Shown here piece by piece: positions 24,991 to 37,454 of a stretch of 64,000 bases of DNA. Location of the stretch: contig CP136890.1 in the NCBI GenBank assembly GCA_034359265.1, positions 48,954,501-49,018,500 on the forward strand. Direction: 5' to 3'. The stretch comes from Canna indica (Eukaryota > Streptophyta > Magnoliopsida > Zingiberales > Cannaceae). The number at the start of each line of letters is the position of its first letter. The stretch's first letter is position 1. The notes beneath the pieces are model-generated. The model searched no databases. It was not told the DNA's origin and worked only from the letters and a program-made list of their open reading frames with translations. The translations under genes were made by a program, and so were the position numbers.

Positions 24991-27900
24991 ACTGTGATGG
25001 GAGAAGTTCTTAATCGAGTTATTTTTGACAGACTAATGCAAAGAATTGCAAGATTTTTTGAATAGAATCTTGAACGAATCCGACTGATTGAACTTCAGGG
25101 TATCGAATCTAAACGCACAGCAATCTGAGTCCCGAGCGACTCCAGAACATTCACTGTGATGGGAGAAGTTGTTAATCGAGTTATTTTTGACCGACTAATG
25201 TAAAGAATTACACGCTTTTTCGAACAGAATGATGAACGAAGCCTACTGAATGAACTTTCGGGTATCGACTCGAAACGACCAGAAATCTGAGCCCCGGGCG
25301 ACTCCAGAACATTCACTGTGATGGGAGAAGTTGTTAATCGAGTTATTTTTTACCGACTAATACAAAGAATTGCAAGATTTTTCGAATAGAATCTTGAACG
25401 AATCCGACTGATTGAACTTCAGGGTATCAAATCGAAACGCACAGCAATCTGAGTCCCGGGCGAATCCAGATCATTCACTGTGATGGGAGAAGTTGTTAAT
25501 CGAGTTATTTTTGACAGACTAATGCAAAGAAATTCAAGATTTTTCGAATAGAATCTTGAACGAAGCCGACTGATTGAACTTCGGGGTATCGGCTCGAAAC
25601 GCCCAACAATCTAAGTCCCGAGCGACTCCAGAATATTCACTATGATGGGAGAAGTTGTTAGTCGAGTTATTTTTGACCGACTAATGCAAAGAATTACTCG
25701 CTTTTTCGAACAGAATGATGAACGAAGCCTACTGAATGAACTTTCGGGTATCGACTCGAAACGACCAGAAATCTGAGTCCCGGGCGACTCCAGAACATTC
25801 ACTGTGATGGGAGAAGTTGTTAATCGAGTTATTTTTGACCGACTAATGCAAAGAATTGCAAGATTTTTCGAATAGAATCTTGAACGAATCCGACTGATTG
25901 AACTTCAGGGTCAAATCGAAACGCACAGCAATCTGAGTCCCGAGCGACTCCAGAACATTCACTGTGATGGGAGAAGTTGTTAGTCGAGTTATTTTTGACC
26001 GACTAATGCAAAGAATTACTCGCTTTTTCGAACAGAATGATGAACGAAGCCTACTGAATGAACTTTCGGATATCGACTCGAAACGACCAGAAATCTGAGT
26101 CCCGGGCGAATCCAGATCATTCACTGTGATGGGAGAAGTTGTTAATCGAGTTATTTTTGAACGACTAATGCAAAGAATTACACGCTTTTTCGAACAGAGG
26201 CTGAACGAAGCCTACAGATCGAACTTTTGGGTATCGACTCGAATCGACCAGAAATCTGAGTCCCGGGCGAATCCAGATCATTCACTGTAATGGGAGAAGT
26301 TGTTAATCGAGTTATTTTTGACAGACTAATGCAAAGAAATTCAAGATTTTTCGAACAGAATGATGAACGAAGCCTACTGAATGAACTTTCGGATATCGAC
26401 TCGAAACGACCAGAAATCTGAGTCCCGGGCGAATCCAGATCATTCACTGTGATGGGAGAAGTTGTTAATCGAGTTATTTTTGAACGACTAATGCAAAGAA
26501 TTACACGCTTTTTCGAACAGAAGGCTGAACGAAGCCTACAGATCGAACTTTTGGGTATCGACTCGAATCGACCAGAAATCTGAGTCCCGGGCGAATCCAG
26601 ATCATTCACTGTAATGGGAGATTTTGTTAATCGAGTTATTTTTGACAGACTAATGCAAAGAAATTCAAGATTTTTCGAATAGAATCTTGAACGAAGCCGA
26701 CTGATTGAACTTCGGGGTACCGGCTCTAAACGCCCAACAATCTGAGTCCCGAGCGACTCCAGAATATTCACTATGATGGGAGAAGTGGTTAATCGAGTTA
26801 TTTTTGACCGACTAATGCAAAGAATTACACGCTTTTTCGAACAGAATGATGAACGAAGCCTACTGAATGAACTTTCGGGTATCGACTCGAAACGACCAGA
26901 AATCTGAGTCCCGGGCGACTCCAGAACATTCACTGTGATGGGAGAAGTTGTTAATCAAGTTATTTTTGACCGACTAATGCAAAGAATTGCAAGATTTTTC
27001 GAATAGAATCTAGAACGAATCCGACTGATTGAACTTCAGGGTATCAAATCGAAACGCACAGCAATCTGAGTCCCGAGCGACTCCAGAACATTCACTGTGA
27101 TGGGAGAAGTTGTTAGTCGAGTTATTTTTGACCGACTAATGCAAAGAATTACTCGCTTTTTCGAACAGAATGATGAACGAAGCCTACTGAATGAACTTTC
27201 GGATATCGACTCGAAACGACCAGAAATCTGAGTCCCGGGCGAATCCAGATCATTCACTGTGATGGGAGAAGTTGTTAATCGAGTTATTTTTGAACGACTA
27301 ATGCAAAGAATTACACGCTTTTTCGAACAGAGGCTGAACGAAGCCTACAGATCGAACTTTTGGGTATCGACTCGAATCGACCAGAAATCTGAGTCCCGGG
27401 CGAATCCAGATCATTCACTGTAATGGGAGAAGTTGTTAATCGAGTTATTTTTGACAGACTAATGCAAAGAAATTCAAGATTTTTCGAATAGAATCTTGAA
27501 CGAAGCCGACTGATTGAACTTCGGGGTATCGGCTCGAAACGCCCAACAATCTGAGTCCCGAGCGACTCCAGAATATTCACTATGATGGGAGAAGTGGTTA
27601 ATCGAGTTATTTTTGACAGACTAATGCAAGGAATTGCAAGATTTTTCGAACAGAATGCTGAACGAAGCCTACTGAATGAACTTTCGGGTATCGACTCGAA
27701 ACAACCAGAAATCTGAGTCCCCGGCGACTCCAGAGCATTCACTGTGATGGGAGAACTTCTTAATCGAGTTATTTTTGACCGACTAATGCAAAGAATTACA
27801 CGCTTTTTCGAACAGAATGATGAACGAAGCCTACTGAATGAACTTTCGGGTATCGACTCGAAACGACCAGAAATCTGAGTCCCGGGTGACTCCAGAACAT

Positions 27901-28065
27901 TCACTGTGATGGGAGAAGTTGTTAATCAAGTTATTTTTGACCGACTAATGCAAAGAAATTCAAGATTTTTCGAATAGAATCTTGAACGAAGCCGACTGAT
28001 TGAACTTCGGGGTATCGGCTCGAAACGCCCAACAATCTAAGTCCCGAGCGACTCCAGAATATTCA
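24022..28065 (+). repeat. 4045-bp tandem duplication, copy 1
   Basis: The left edge lies inside the second 1781-bp unit, so this duplication overlaps and postdates that HOR. Internal marks reused in copy 2 are the GAGGCTG 1-bp deletions (24742, 26197, 27330), the 2-bp deletion (25911), GGTACCGGCTCTAAACG near 26716, ATCTAGAACG near 27008, and GAGTCCCCGGCGAC with CAGAGCATTC near 27720-27735. Length is 25 monomers less 5 bp. Confidence 0.9.
24991..25803 (+). repeat. 1781-bp HOR unit 3, partial
   Basis: The first five or so monomers match the two preceding units. Homology then jumps forward, skipping two monomers (324 bp) that would hold the ATTACATGC and CCCGTGCG marks. The next monomer also carries a 2-bp deletion near 25911 (CAGGGTCAAATCG for CAGGGTATCAAATCG). 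Confidence 0.85.
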
Positions 28066-31000
28066 CTATGATGGGAGAAGTTGTTAGTCGAGTTATTTTT
28101 GACCGACTAATGCAAAGAATTACTCGCTTTTTCGAACAGAATGATGAACGAAGCCTACTGAATGAACTTTCGGGTATCGACTCGAAACGACCAGAAATCT
28201 GAGTCCCGGGCGAATCCAGATCATTCACTGTGATGGGAGAAGTTGTTAATCGAGTTATTTTTGACCGACTAATGCAAAGAATTACATGCTTTTTCGAACA
28301 GAATGATGAACGAAGCCTACTGAATGAACTTTCGGGTATCGACTCGAAATGACCAGAAATCTGAGTCCCGTGCGACTCCAGAACATTCACTGTGATGGGA
28401 GAAGTTGTTAATCGAGTTATTTTTGACCGACTAATGCAAAGAATTGCAAGATTTTTCGAATAGAATCTTGAACGAATCCGACTGATTGAACTTCAGGGTA
28501 TCAAATCGAAACGCACAGCAATCTGAGTCCCGAGCGACTCCAGAACATTCACTGTGATGGGAGAAGTTGTTAGTCGAGTTATTTTTGACCGACTAATGCA
28601 AAGAATTACTCGCTTTTTCGAACAGAATGATGAACGAAGCCTACTGAATGAACTTTCGGATATCGACTCGAAACGACCAGAAATCTGAGTCCCGGGCGAA
28701 TCCAGATCATTCACTGTGATGGGAGAAGTTGTTAATCGAGTTATTTTTGAACGACTAATGCAAAGAATTACACGCTTTTTCGAACAGAGGCTGAACGAAG
28801 CCTACAGATCGAACTTTTGGGTATCGACTCGAATCGACCAGAAATCTGAGTCCCGGGCGAATCCAGATCATTCACTGTAATGGGAGATTTTGTTAATCGA
28901 GTTATTTTTGACAGACTAATGCAAAGAAATTCAAGATTTTTCGAATAGAATCTTGAACGAAGCCGACTGATTGAACTTCGGGGTATCGGCTCGAAACGCC
29001 CAACAATCTGAGTCCCGAGCGACTCCAGAACATTCACTGTGATGGGAGAAGTTCTTAATCGAGTTATTTTTGACAGACTAATGCAAAGAATTGCAAGATT
29101 TTTTGAATAGAATCTTGAACGAATCCGACTGATTGAACTTCAGGGTATCGAATCTAAACGCACAGCAATCTGAGTCCCGAGCGACTCCAGAACATTCACT
29201 GTGATGGGAGAAGTTGTTAATCGAGTTATTTTTGACCGACTAATGTAAAGAATTACACGCTTTTTCGAACAGAATGATGAACGAAGCCTACTGAATGAAC
29301 TTTCGGGTATCGACTCGAAACGACCAGAAATCTGAGCCCCGGGCGACTCCAGAACATTCACTGTGATGGGAGAAGTTGTTAATCGAGTTATTTTTTACCG
29401 ACTAATACAAAGAATTGCAAGATTTTTCGAATAGAATCTTGAACGAATCCGACTGATTGAACTTCAGGGTATCAAATCGAAACGCACAGCAATCTGAGTC
29501 CCGGGCGAATCCAGATCATTCACTGTGATGGGAGAAGTTGTTAATCGAGTTATTTTTGACAGACTAATGCAAAGAAATTCAAGATTTTTCGAATAGAATC
29601 TTGAACGAAGCCGACTGATTGAACTTCGGGGTATCGGCTCGAAACGCCCAACAATCTAAGTCCCGAGCGACTCCAGAATATTCACTATGATGGGAGAAGT
29701 TGTTAGTCGAGTTATTTTTGACCGACTAATGCAAAGAATTACTCGCTTTTTCGAACAGAATGATGAACGAAGCCTACTGAATGAACTTTCGGGTATCGAC
29801 TCGAAACGACCAGAAATCTGAGTCCCGGGCGACTCCAGAACATTCACTGTGATGGGAGAAGTTGTTAATCGAGTTATTTTTGACCGACTAATGCAAAGAA
29901 TTGCAAGATTTTTCGAATAGAATCTTGAACGAATCCGACTGATTGAACTTCAGGGTCAAATCGAAACGCACAGCAATCTGAGTCCCGAGCGACTCCAGAA
30001 CATTCACTGTGATGGGAGAAGTTGTTAGTCGAGTTATTTTTGACCGACTAATGCAAAGAATTACTCGCTTTTTCGAACAGAATGATGAACGAAGCCTACT
30101 GAATGAACTTTCGGATATCGACTCGAAACGACCAGAAATCTGAGTCCCGGGCGAATCCAGATCATTCACTGTGATGGGAGAAGTTGTTAATCGAGTTATT
30201 TTTGAACGACTAATGCAAAGAATTACACGCTTTTTCGAACAGAGGCTGAACGAAGCCTACAGATCGAACTTTTGGGTATCGACTCGAATCGACCAGAAAT
30301 CTGAGTCCCGGGCGAATCCAGATCATTCACTGTAATGGGAGAAGTTGTTAATCGAGTTATTTTTGACAGACTAATGCAAAGAAATTCAAGATTTTTCGAA
30401 CAGAATGATGAACGAAGCCTACTGAATGAACTTTCGGATATCGACTCGAAACGACCAGAAATCTGAGTCCCGGGCGAATCCAGATCATTCACTGTGATGG
30501 GAGAAGTTGTTAATCGAGTTATTTTTGAACGACTAATGCAAAGAATTACACGCTTTTTCGAACAGAAGGCTGAACGAAGCCTACAGATCGAACTTTTGGG
30601 TATCGACTCGAATCGACCAGAAATCTGAGTCCCGGGCGAATCCTGATCATTCACTGTAATGGGAGATTTTGTTAATCGAGTTATTTTTGACAGACTAATG
30701 CAAAGAAATTCAAGATTTTTCGAATAGAATCTTGAACGAAGCCGACTGATTGAACTTCGGGGTACCGGCTCTAAACGCCCAACAATCTGAGTCCCGAGCG
30801 ACTCCAGAATATTCACTATGATGGGAGAAGTGGTTAATCGAGTTATTTTTGACCGACTAATGCAAAGAATTACACGCTTTTTCGAACAGAATGATGAACG
30901 AAGCCTACTGAATGAACTTTCGGGTATCGACTCGAAACGACCAGAAATCTGAGTCCCGGGCGACTCCAGAACATTCACTGTGATGGGAGAAGTTGTTAAT

Positions 31001-32004
31001 CAAGTTATTTTTGACCGACTAATGCAAAGAATTGCAAGATTTTTCGAATAGAATCTAGAACGAATCCGACTGATTGAACTTCAGGGTATCAAATCGAAAC
31101 GCACAGCAATCTGAGTCCCGAGCGACTCCAGAACATTCACTGTGATGGGAGAAGTTGTTAGTCGAGTTATTTTTGACCGACTAATGCAAAGAATTACTCG
31201 CTTTTTCGAACAGAATGATGAACGAAGCCTACTGAATGAACTTTCGGATATCGACTCGAAACGACCAGAAATCTGAGTCCCGGGCGAATCCAGATCATTC
31301 ACTGTGATGGGAGAAGTTGTTAATCGAGTTATTTTTGAACGACTAATGCAAAGAATTACACGCTTTTTCGAACAGAGGCTGAACGAAGCCTACAGATCGA
31401 ACTTTTGGGTATCGACTCGAATCGACCAGAAATCTGAGTCCCGGGCGAATCCAGATCATTCACTGTAATGGGAGAAGTTGTTAATCGAGTTATTTTTGAC
31501 AGACTAATGCAAAGAAATTCAAGATTTTTCGAATAGAATCTTGAACGAAGCCGACTGATTGAACTTCGGGGTATCGGCTCGAAACGCCCAACAATCTGAG
31601 TCCCGAGCGACTCCAGAATATTCACTATGATGGGAGAAGTGGTTAATCGAGTTATTTTTGACAGACTAATGCAAGGAATTGCAAGATTTTTCGAACAGAA
31701 TGCTGAACGAAGCCTACTGAATGAACTTTCGGGTATCGACTCGAAACAACCAGAAATCTGAGTCCCCGGCGACTCCAGAGCATTCACTGTGATGGGAGAA
31801 CTTCTTAATCGAGTTATTTTTGACCGACTAATGCAAAGAATTACACGCTTTTTCGAACAGAATGATGAACGAAGCCTACTGAATGAACTTTCGGGTATCG
31901 ACTCGAAACGACCAGAAATCTGAGTCCCGGGTGACTCCAGAACATTCACTGTGATGGGAGAAGTTGTTAATCAAGTTATTTTTGACCGACTAATGCAAAG
32001 AATT
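28066..32004 (+). repeat. 4045-bp tandem duplication, copy 2 (about 3.94 kb)
   Basis: Every mark of copy 1 recurs at +4045 bp, including GAGGCTG at 28787, 30242 and 31375 and the 2-bp deletion at 29956. The only difference I located is T at 30644 against A at 26599. Homology ends near 32004, where AATTGAATGATTTTTCG replaces AAATTCAAGATTTTTCG. The near-identity suggests a very recent event or an assembly duplication; sequence alone cannot decide. Confidence 0.9.
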
Positions 32005-34539
32005 GAATGATTTTTCGAATAGAATCTTGAACGAATCCGACAGATTGAACTTCAAGGTATCAAATCGAAACGCACAGCAATCTGAGTCCCGAGCGACTCC
32101 AGAACATTCACTGTGATGGGAGAAGTTGTTAGTCGAGTTATTTTTGACCGACTAATGCAAAGAATTACTCGCTTTTTCGAACAGAATGATGAACGAAGCC
32201 TACTAAATGAACTTTCGGGTATCGACTCGAAACGACCAGAAAACTGAGTCCCGGGCGACTCCAGAACATTCACTGTGATGGGAGAAGTTGTTAATCGAGT
32301 TATTTTTGACCGACTAATGCAAAGAATTGCAAGATTTTTCGAATAGAATCTTGAACGAATCCGACTGATTGAACTTCAGGGTATCAAATCGGAACGCACA
32401 GCAATTTGAGTCCCGGGCGAATCCAGATCATTCACTGTGATGGGAGAAGTTGTTAATCGAGTTATTTTTGACAGACTAATGCAAAGAAATTCAAGATTTT
32501 TCGAATAGAATCTTGAACGAAGCCGACTGATTGAACTTCGGGGTATCGGCTCGAAACGCCCAACAATCTGAGTCCCGAGCGACTCCAGAATATTCACTAT
32601 GATGGGAGAAGTGGTTAATCGAGTTATTTTTGACAGACTAATGCAAGGAATTGCAAGATTTTTCGAATAGAATCTTGAACGAAGCCGACTTATTGAACTT
32701 CGGGGTATCGGCTCGAATCGCTTAGCAATCTGAGTCCCGAGCGACTCCAGAACATTCACTGTGATGGGAGAACTTCTTAATCGAGTTATTTTTGACCGAC
32801 TAATGCAAAGAATTACATGCTTTTTCGAACAGAATGATGAACGAAGCCTACTGAATGAACTTTCGGGTATCGACTCGAAATGACCAGAAATCTAAGTCCC
32901 GGGCGACTCCAGAACATTCACTGTGATGGGAGAAGTTGTTAATCGTGTTATTTTTGACCGACTAATGCAAAGAATTGCAAGATTTTTCGAATAGAATCTT
33001 GAACGAATCCGACTGATTGAACTTCAGGGTATCAAATCGAAACGCACAGCAATCTGAGTCCCGAGCGACTCCAGAACATTCACTGTGATGGGAGAAGTTG
33101 TTAGTCGAGTTATTTTTGACCGACTAATGCAAAGAATTACTCGCTTTTTCGAACAGAATGATGAACGAAGCCTACTGAATAAACTTTCGGGTATCGACTC
33201 GAAACGACCAGAAAACTGAGTCCCGGGCGACTCCAGAACATTCACTGTGATGGGAGAAGTTGTTAATCGAGTTATTTTTGACCGACTAATGCAAAGAATT
33301 GCAAGATTTTTCGAATAGAATCTTGAACGAATCCGACTGATTGAACTTCAGGGTATCAAATCGAAACGCACAGCAATCTGAGTCCCGGGCGAATCCAGAT
33401 CATTCACTGTGATGGGAGAAGTTGTTAATCGAGTTATTTTTGACAGACTAATGCAAAGAAATTCAAGATTTTTCGAATAGAATCTTGAACGAAGCCGACT
33501 GATTGAACTTCGGGGTATTGGCTCAAAATGCCCAACAATCTGAGTCCCGAGCGACTCCAGAATATTCACTATGATGGGAGAAGTTGTTAGTCGAGTTATT
33601 TTTGACCGACTAATGCAAAGAATTACTTGCTTTTTCGAACAGAATGATGAACGAAGCCTACTGAATGAACTTTCGGGTATCGACTCGAAACGACCAGAAA
33701 TCTGAGTCCCGGGCGAATCCAGATCATTCACTGTGATGGGAGAAGTTGTTAATCGAGTTATTTTTGAACGACTAATGCAAAGAATTACACGCTTTTTCGA
33801 ACAGAATGCTGAACGAAGCCTACAGATCGAACTTTTGGGTATCGACTCGAATCGATCAGAAATCTGAGTCCCGGGCGAATCCAGATCATTCACTGTAATG
33901 GGAGAAGTTGTTAATCGAGTTATTTTTGACAGACTAATGCAAAGAAATTCAAGATTTTTCGAATAGAATCTTGAACGAAGCCGACTGATTGAACTTCGGG
34001 GTATCGGCTCGAAACGCCCAACAATCTGAGTCCCGAGCGACCCCAGAATATTCACTATGATGGGAGAAGTGGTTAATCGAGTTATTTTTGACAGACTAAT
34101 GCAAGGAATTGCAAGATTTTTCGAACAGAATGCTGAACGAAGCCTACTGAATGAACTTTCGGGTATCGACTCGAAATGACCAGAAATCTGAGTCCCGGGC
34201 GACTCCAGAACATTCACTGTGATGGGAGAAGTTGTTAATCGAGTTATTTTTGACCGACTAATGCAAAGAATTGCAAGATTTTTCGAATAGAATCTTGAAC
34301 GAATCCGACTGATTGAACTTCAGGGTATCAAATCGAAACGCACAGCAATCTGAGTCCCGAGCGACTCCAGAACATTCACTGTGATGGGAGAAGTTGTTAG
34401 TCGAGTTATTTTTGACCGACTAATGCAAAGAATTACTCGCTTTTTCGAACAGAATGATGAACGAAGCCTACTGAATAAACTTTCTGGTATCGACTCGAAA
34501 CGACCAGAAAACTGAGTCCCGGGCGACTCCAGAACATTC
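32005..34539 (+). repeat. Mosaic block of A, B and D monomers
   Basis: Alternating A and D monomers with short runs of B. Frequent marks are AAAACTGAGTCCCGGG (near 32240, 33212, 34508) and CTACTGAATAAACTTTC (near 33173, 34469). Private changes include AATCGTGTTATTT near 32941 and GGTATTGGCTCAAAATGCC near 33513. The GAGGCTG deletion and 153-bp forms are absent. I see nothing but satellite here. Confidence 0.82.
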
Positions 34540-35187
34540 ACTGTGATGGGAGAAGTTGTTAATCGAGTTGTTTTTGACCGACTAATGCAAAGAATTGCAA
34601 GATTTTTCGAATAGAATTTTGAACGAAGCCGACTGATTGAACTTAGGGCTATCGGCTCGAAACGCCCAGTAATCTGAGTCCCGAGCGACTCCAGAACATT
34701 CACTGTGATGGGAGAAGTTGTTAATCGAGTTATTTTTGACAGACTAATGCAAAGAATTGCAAGATTTTTCGAATAGAATCTTGAACGAAGCCGACTGATT
34801 GAACTTCGTGGTATCGGCTCGAAACGCACAGCAATCTGAGTCCCGAGCGACTCCAGAACATTCACTGTGATGGGAGAAGTTGTTAATCGAGTTATTTTTG
34901 ACAGACTAATGCAAAGAATTGCAAGATTTTTCGAATAGAATCTTGAACGAAGCCGACTGATTGAACTTCGGGCTATCGGCTCGAAACGCCCAGTAATCTG
35001 AGTCCCGAGCGACTCCAGAACATTCACTGTGATGGGAGAAGTTGTTAATCGAGTTATTTTTGACAGACTAATGCAAAGAATTGCAAGATTTTTCGAATAG
35101 AATCTTGAACGAAGCCGACTGATTGAACTTCGTGGTATCGGCTCGAAACGCACAGCAATCTGAGTCCCGAGCGACTCCAGAACATTC
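34540..35187 (+). repeat. 324-bp dimer block, copy 1 (two dimers)
   Basis: Four B-type monomers alternate two forms: GGGCTATCGG with CGCCCAGTAATC, then CTTCGTGGTATCGG with CGCACAGCAATC. The repeat is therefore a dimer of 324 bp, seen twice. The first monomer has private changes (GAGTTGTTTTTGACC near 34566, CTTAGGGC near 34642). Confidence 0.88.
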
Positions 35188-36806
35188 ACTGTGATGGGAG
35201 AAGTTGTTAATCGAGTTATTTTTGACAGACTAATGCAAAGAAATTCAAGATTTTTCGAATAGAATCTTGAACGAAGCCGACTGATTGAACTTCGGGGAAT
35301 CGGCTCGAAATGCCCAATAATCTGAGTCCCGAGCGACTCTAGAATATTCACTATGATGGGAGAAGTGGTTAATCGAGTTATTTTTGACAGACTAATGCAA
35401 GGAATTGCAAGATTTTTCGAACAGAATGCTGAACGAATCCGACTGATTGAACTTCAGGGTATCAAATCGAAACGCACAGCAATCTGAGTCCCGAGCGACT
35501 CCAGAACATTCACTGTGATGGGAGAAGTTGTTAGTCGAGTTATTTTTGACCGACTAATGCAAAGAATTACACGCTTTTTCGAACAGAATGATGAACGAAG
35601 CCTACTGAATGAACTTTCGGGTATCGACTCGAAACGACCAAAAATCTGAGTCCCGGGCGACTCCAGAACATTCACTGTGATGGGAGAAGTTGTTAATCGA
35701 GTTATTTTTGACCGACTAATGCAAAGAATTGCAAGATTTTTCGAATAGAATCTAGAACGAATCCGACTGATTGAATTTCAGGGTATCAAATCGAAACGCA
35801 CAGCAATCTGAGTCCCGAGCGACTCCAGAACATTCACTGTGATGGGAGAAGTTGTTAGTCGAGTTATTTTTGACCGACTAATGCAAAGAATTACTCGCTT
35901 TTTCGAACAGAATGATGAACGAAGCCTACTGAATGAACTTTCGGATATCGACTCGAAACGACCAGAAATCTGAGTCCCGGGCGAATCCAGATCATTCACT
36001 GTGATGGGAGAAGTTGTTAATCGAGTTATTTTTGAACGACTAATGCAAAGAATTACACGCTTTTTCGAACAGAGGCTGAACGAAGCCTACAGATCGAACT
36101 TTTGGGTATCGACTCGAATCGACCAGAAATCTGAGTCCCGGGCGAATCCAGATCATTCACTGTAATGGGAGAAGTTGTTAATCGAGTTATTTTTGACAGA
36201 CTATTGCAAAGAAATTCAAGATTTTTCGAATAGAATCTTGAACGAAGCCGACTGATTGAACTTCGGGGTATCGGCTCGAAACGCCCAACAATCTGAGTCC
36301 CGAGCGACTCCAGAATATTCACTATGATGGGAGAAGTGGTTAATCGAGTTATTTTTGACAGACTAATGCAAGGAATTGCAAGATTTTTCGAACAGAATGC
36401 TGAACGAAGCCTACTGAATGAACTTTCGGGTATCGACTCGAAACAACCAGAAATCTGAGTCCCCGGAGACTCCAGAGCATTCACTGTGATGGGAGAACTT
36501 CTTAATCGAGTTATTTTTGACCGACTAATGCAAAGAATTACACGCTTTTTCGAACAGAATGATGAACGAAGCCTACTGAATGAACTTTCGGGTATCGACT
36601 CGAAACGACCAGAAATCTGAGTCCCGGGCGACTCCAGAACATTCACTGTGATGGGAGAAGTTGTTAATCGAGTTATTTTTGACCGACTAATGCAAAGAAT
36701 TGCAAGATTTTTCGAATAGAATCTTGAACGAATCCGACTGATTGAACTTCAGGGTATCAAATCGAAACGCCCAGCAATCTGAATCTCAAGCCACTCCAGA
36801 ACATTC
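35188..36806 (+). repeat. Mosaic block with third copy of the 27.0-27.9 kb segment
   Basis: About 35,745-36,650 carries the same series of marks as 27,003-27,904 and 31,048-31,949: ATCTAGAACG, GGATATCGAC, GAGGCTG (36072), CCCAACAATC and CAGAGCATTC. It has private changes (TTGAATTTCAGGG near 35772, GACTATTGCAAAG near 36201, GAGTCCCCGGAGAC near 36459). It is therefore an older or independent copy of part of the 4045-bp unit, about 4.7 kb beyond copy 2. Confidence 0.82.
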
Positions 36807-37454
36807 ACTGTGATGGGAGAAGTTGTTAATCGAGTTATTTTTGACCGACTAATGCAAAGAATTGCAAGATTTTTCGAATAGAATTTTGAACGAAGCCGAC
36901 TGATTGAACTTCGGGCTATCGGCTCGAAACGCCCAGTAATCTGAGTCCCGAGCGACTCCAGAACATTCACTGTGATGGGAGAAGTTGTTAATCGAGTTAT
37001 TTTTGACAGACTAATGCAAAGAATTGCAAGATTTTTCGAATAGAATCTTGAACGAAGCCGACTGATTGAACTTCGTGGTATTGGCTCGAAACGCACAGCA
37101 ATCTGAGTCCCGAGCGACTCCAGAACATTCACTGTGATGGGAGAAGTTGTTAATCGAGTTATTTTTGACAGACTAATGCAAAGAATTGCAAGATTTTTCG
37201 AATAGAATCTTGAACGAAGCCGACTGATTGAACTTCGGGCTATCGGCTCGAAACGCCCAGTAATCTGAGTCCCGAGCGACTCCAGAACATTCACTGTGAT
37301 GGGAGAAGTTGTTAATCGAGTTATTTTTGACAGACTAATGCAAAGAATTGCAAGATTTTTCGAATAGAATCTTGAACGAAGCCGACTGATTGAACTTCGT
37401 GGTATCGGCTCGAAACGCACAGCAATCTGAGTCCCGAGCGACTCCAGAACATTC
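36807..37454 (+). repeat. 324-bp dimer block, copy 2 (two dimers)
   Basis: The same alternating forms as the block at offset 2267 bp upstream (14 monomers less the 1-bp deletion near 36072). It follows a private stretch CTGAATCTCAAGCCACTCC near 36780. The second dimer runs directly into the D-type monomer that opens the next segmental copy. Confidence 0.88.

Noticed and set aside
34642..34650. TTAGGG as a telomeric repeat
   Set aside because: One isolated occurrence (CTTAGGGC) inside a monomer, not in tandem.
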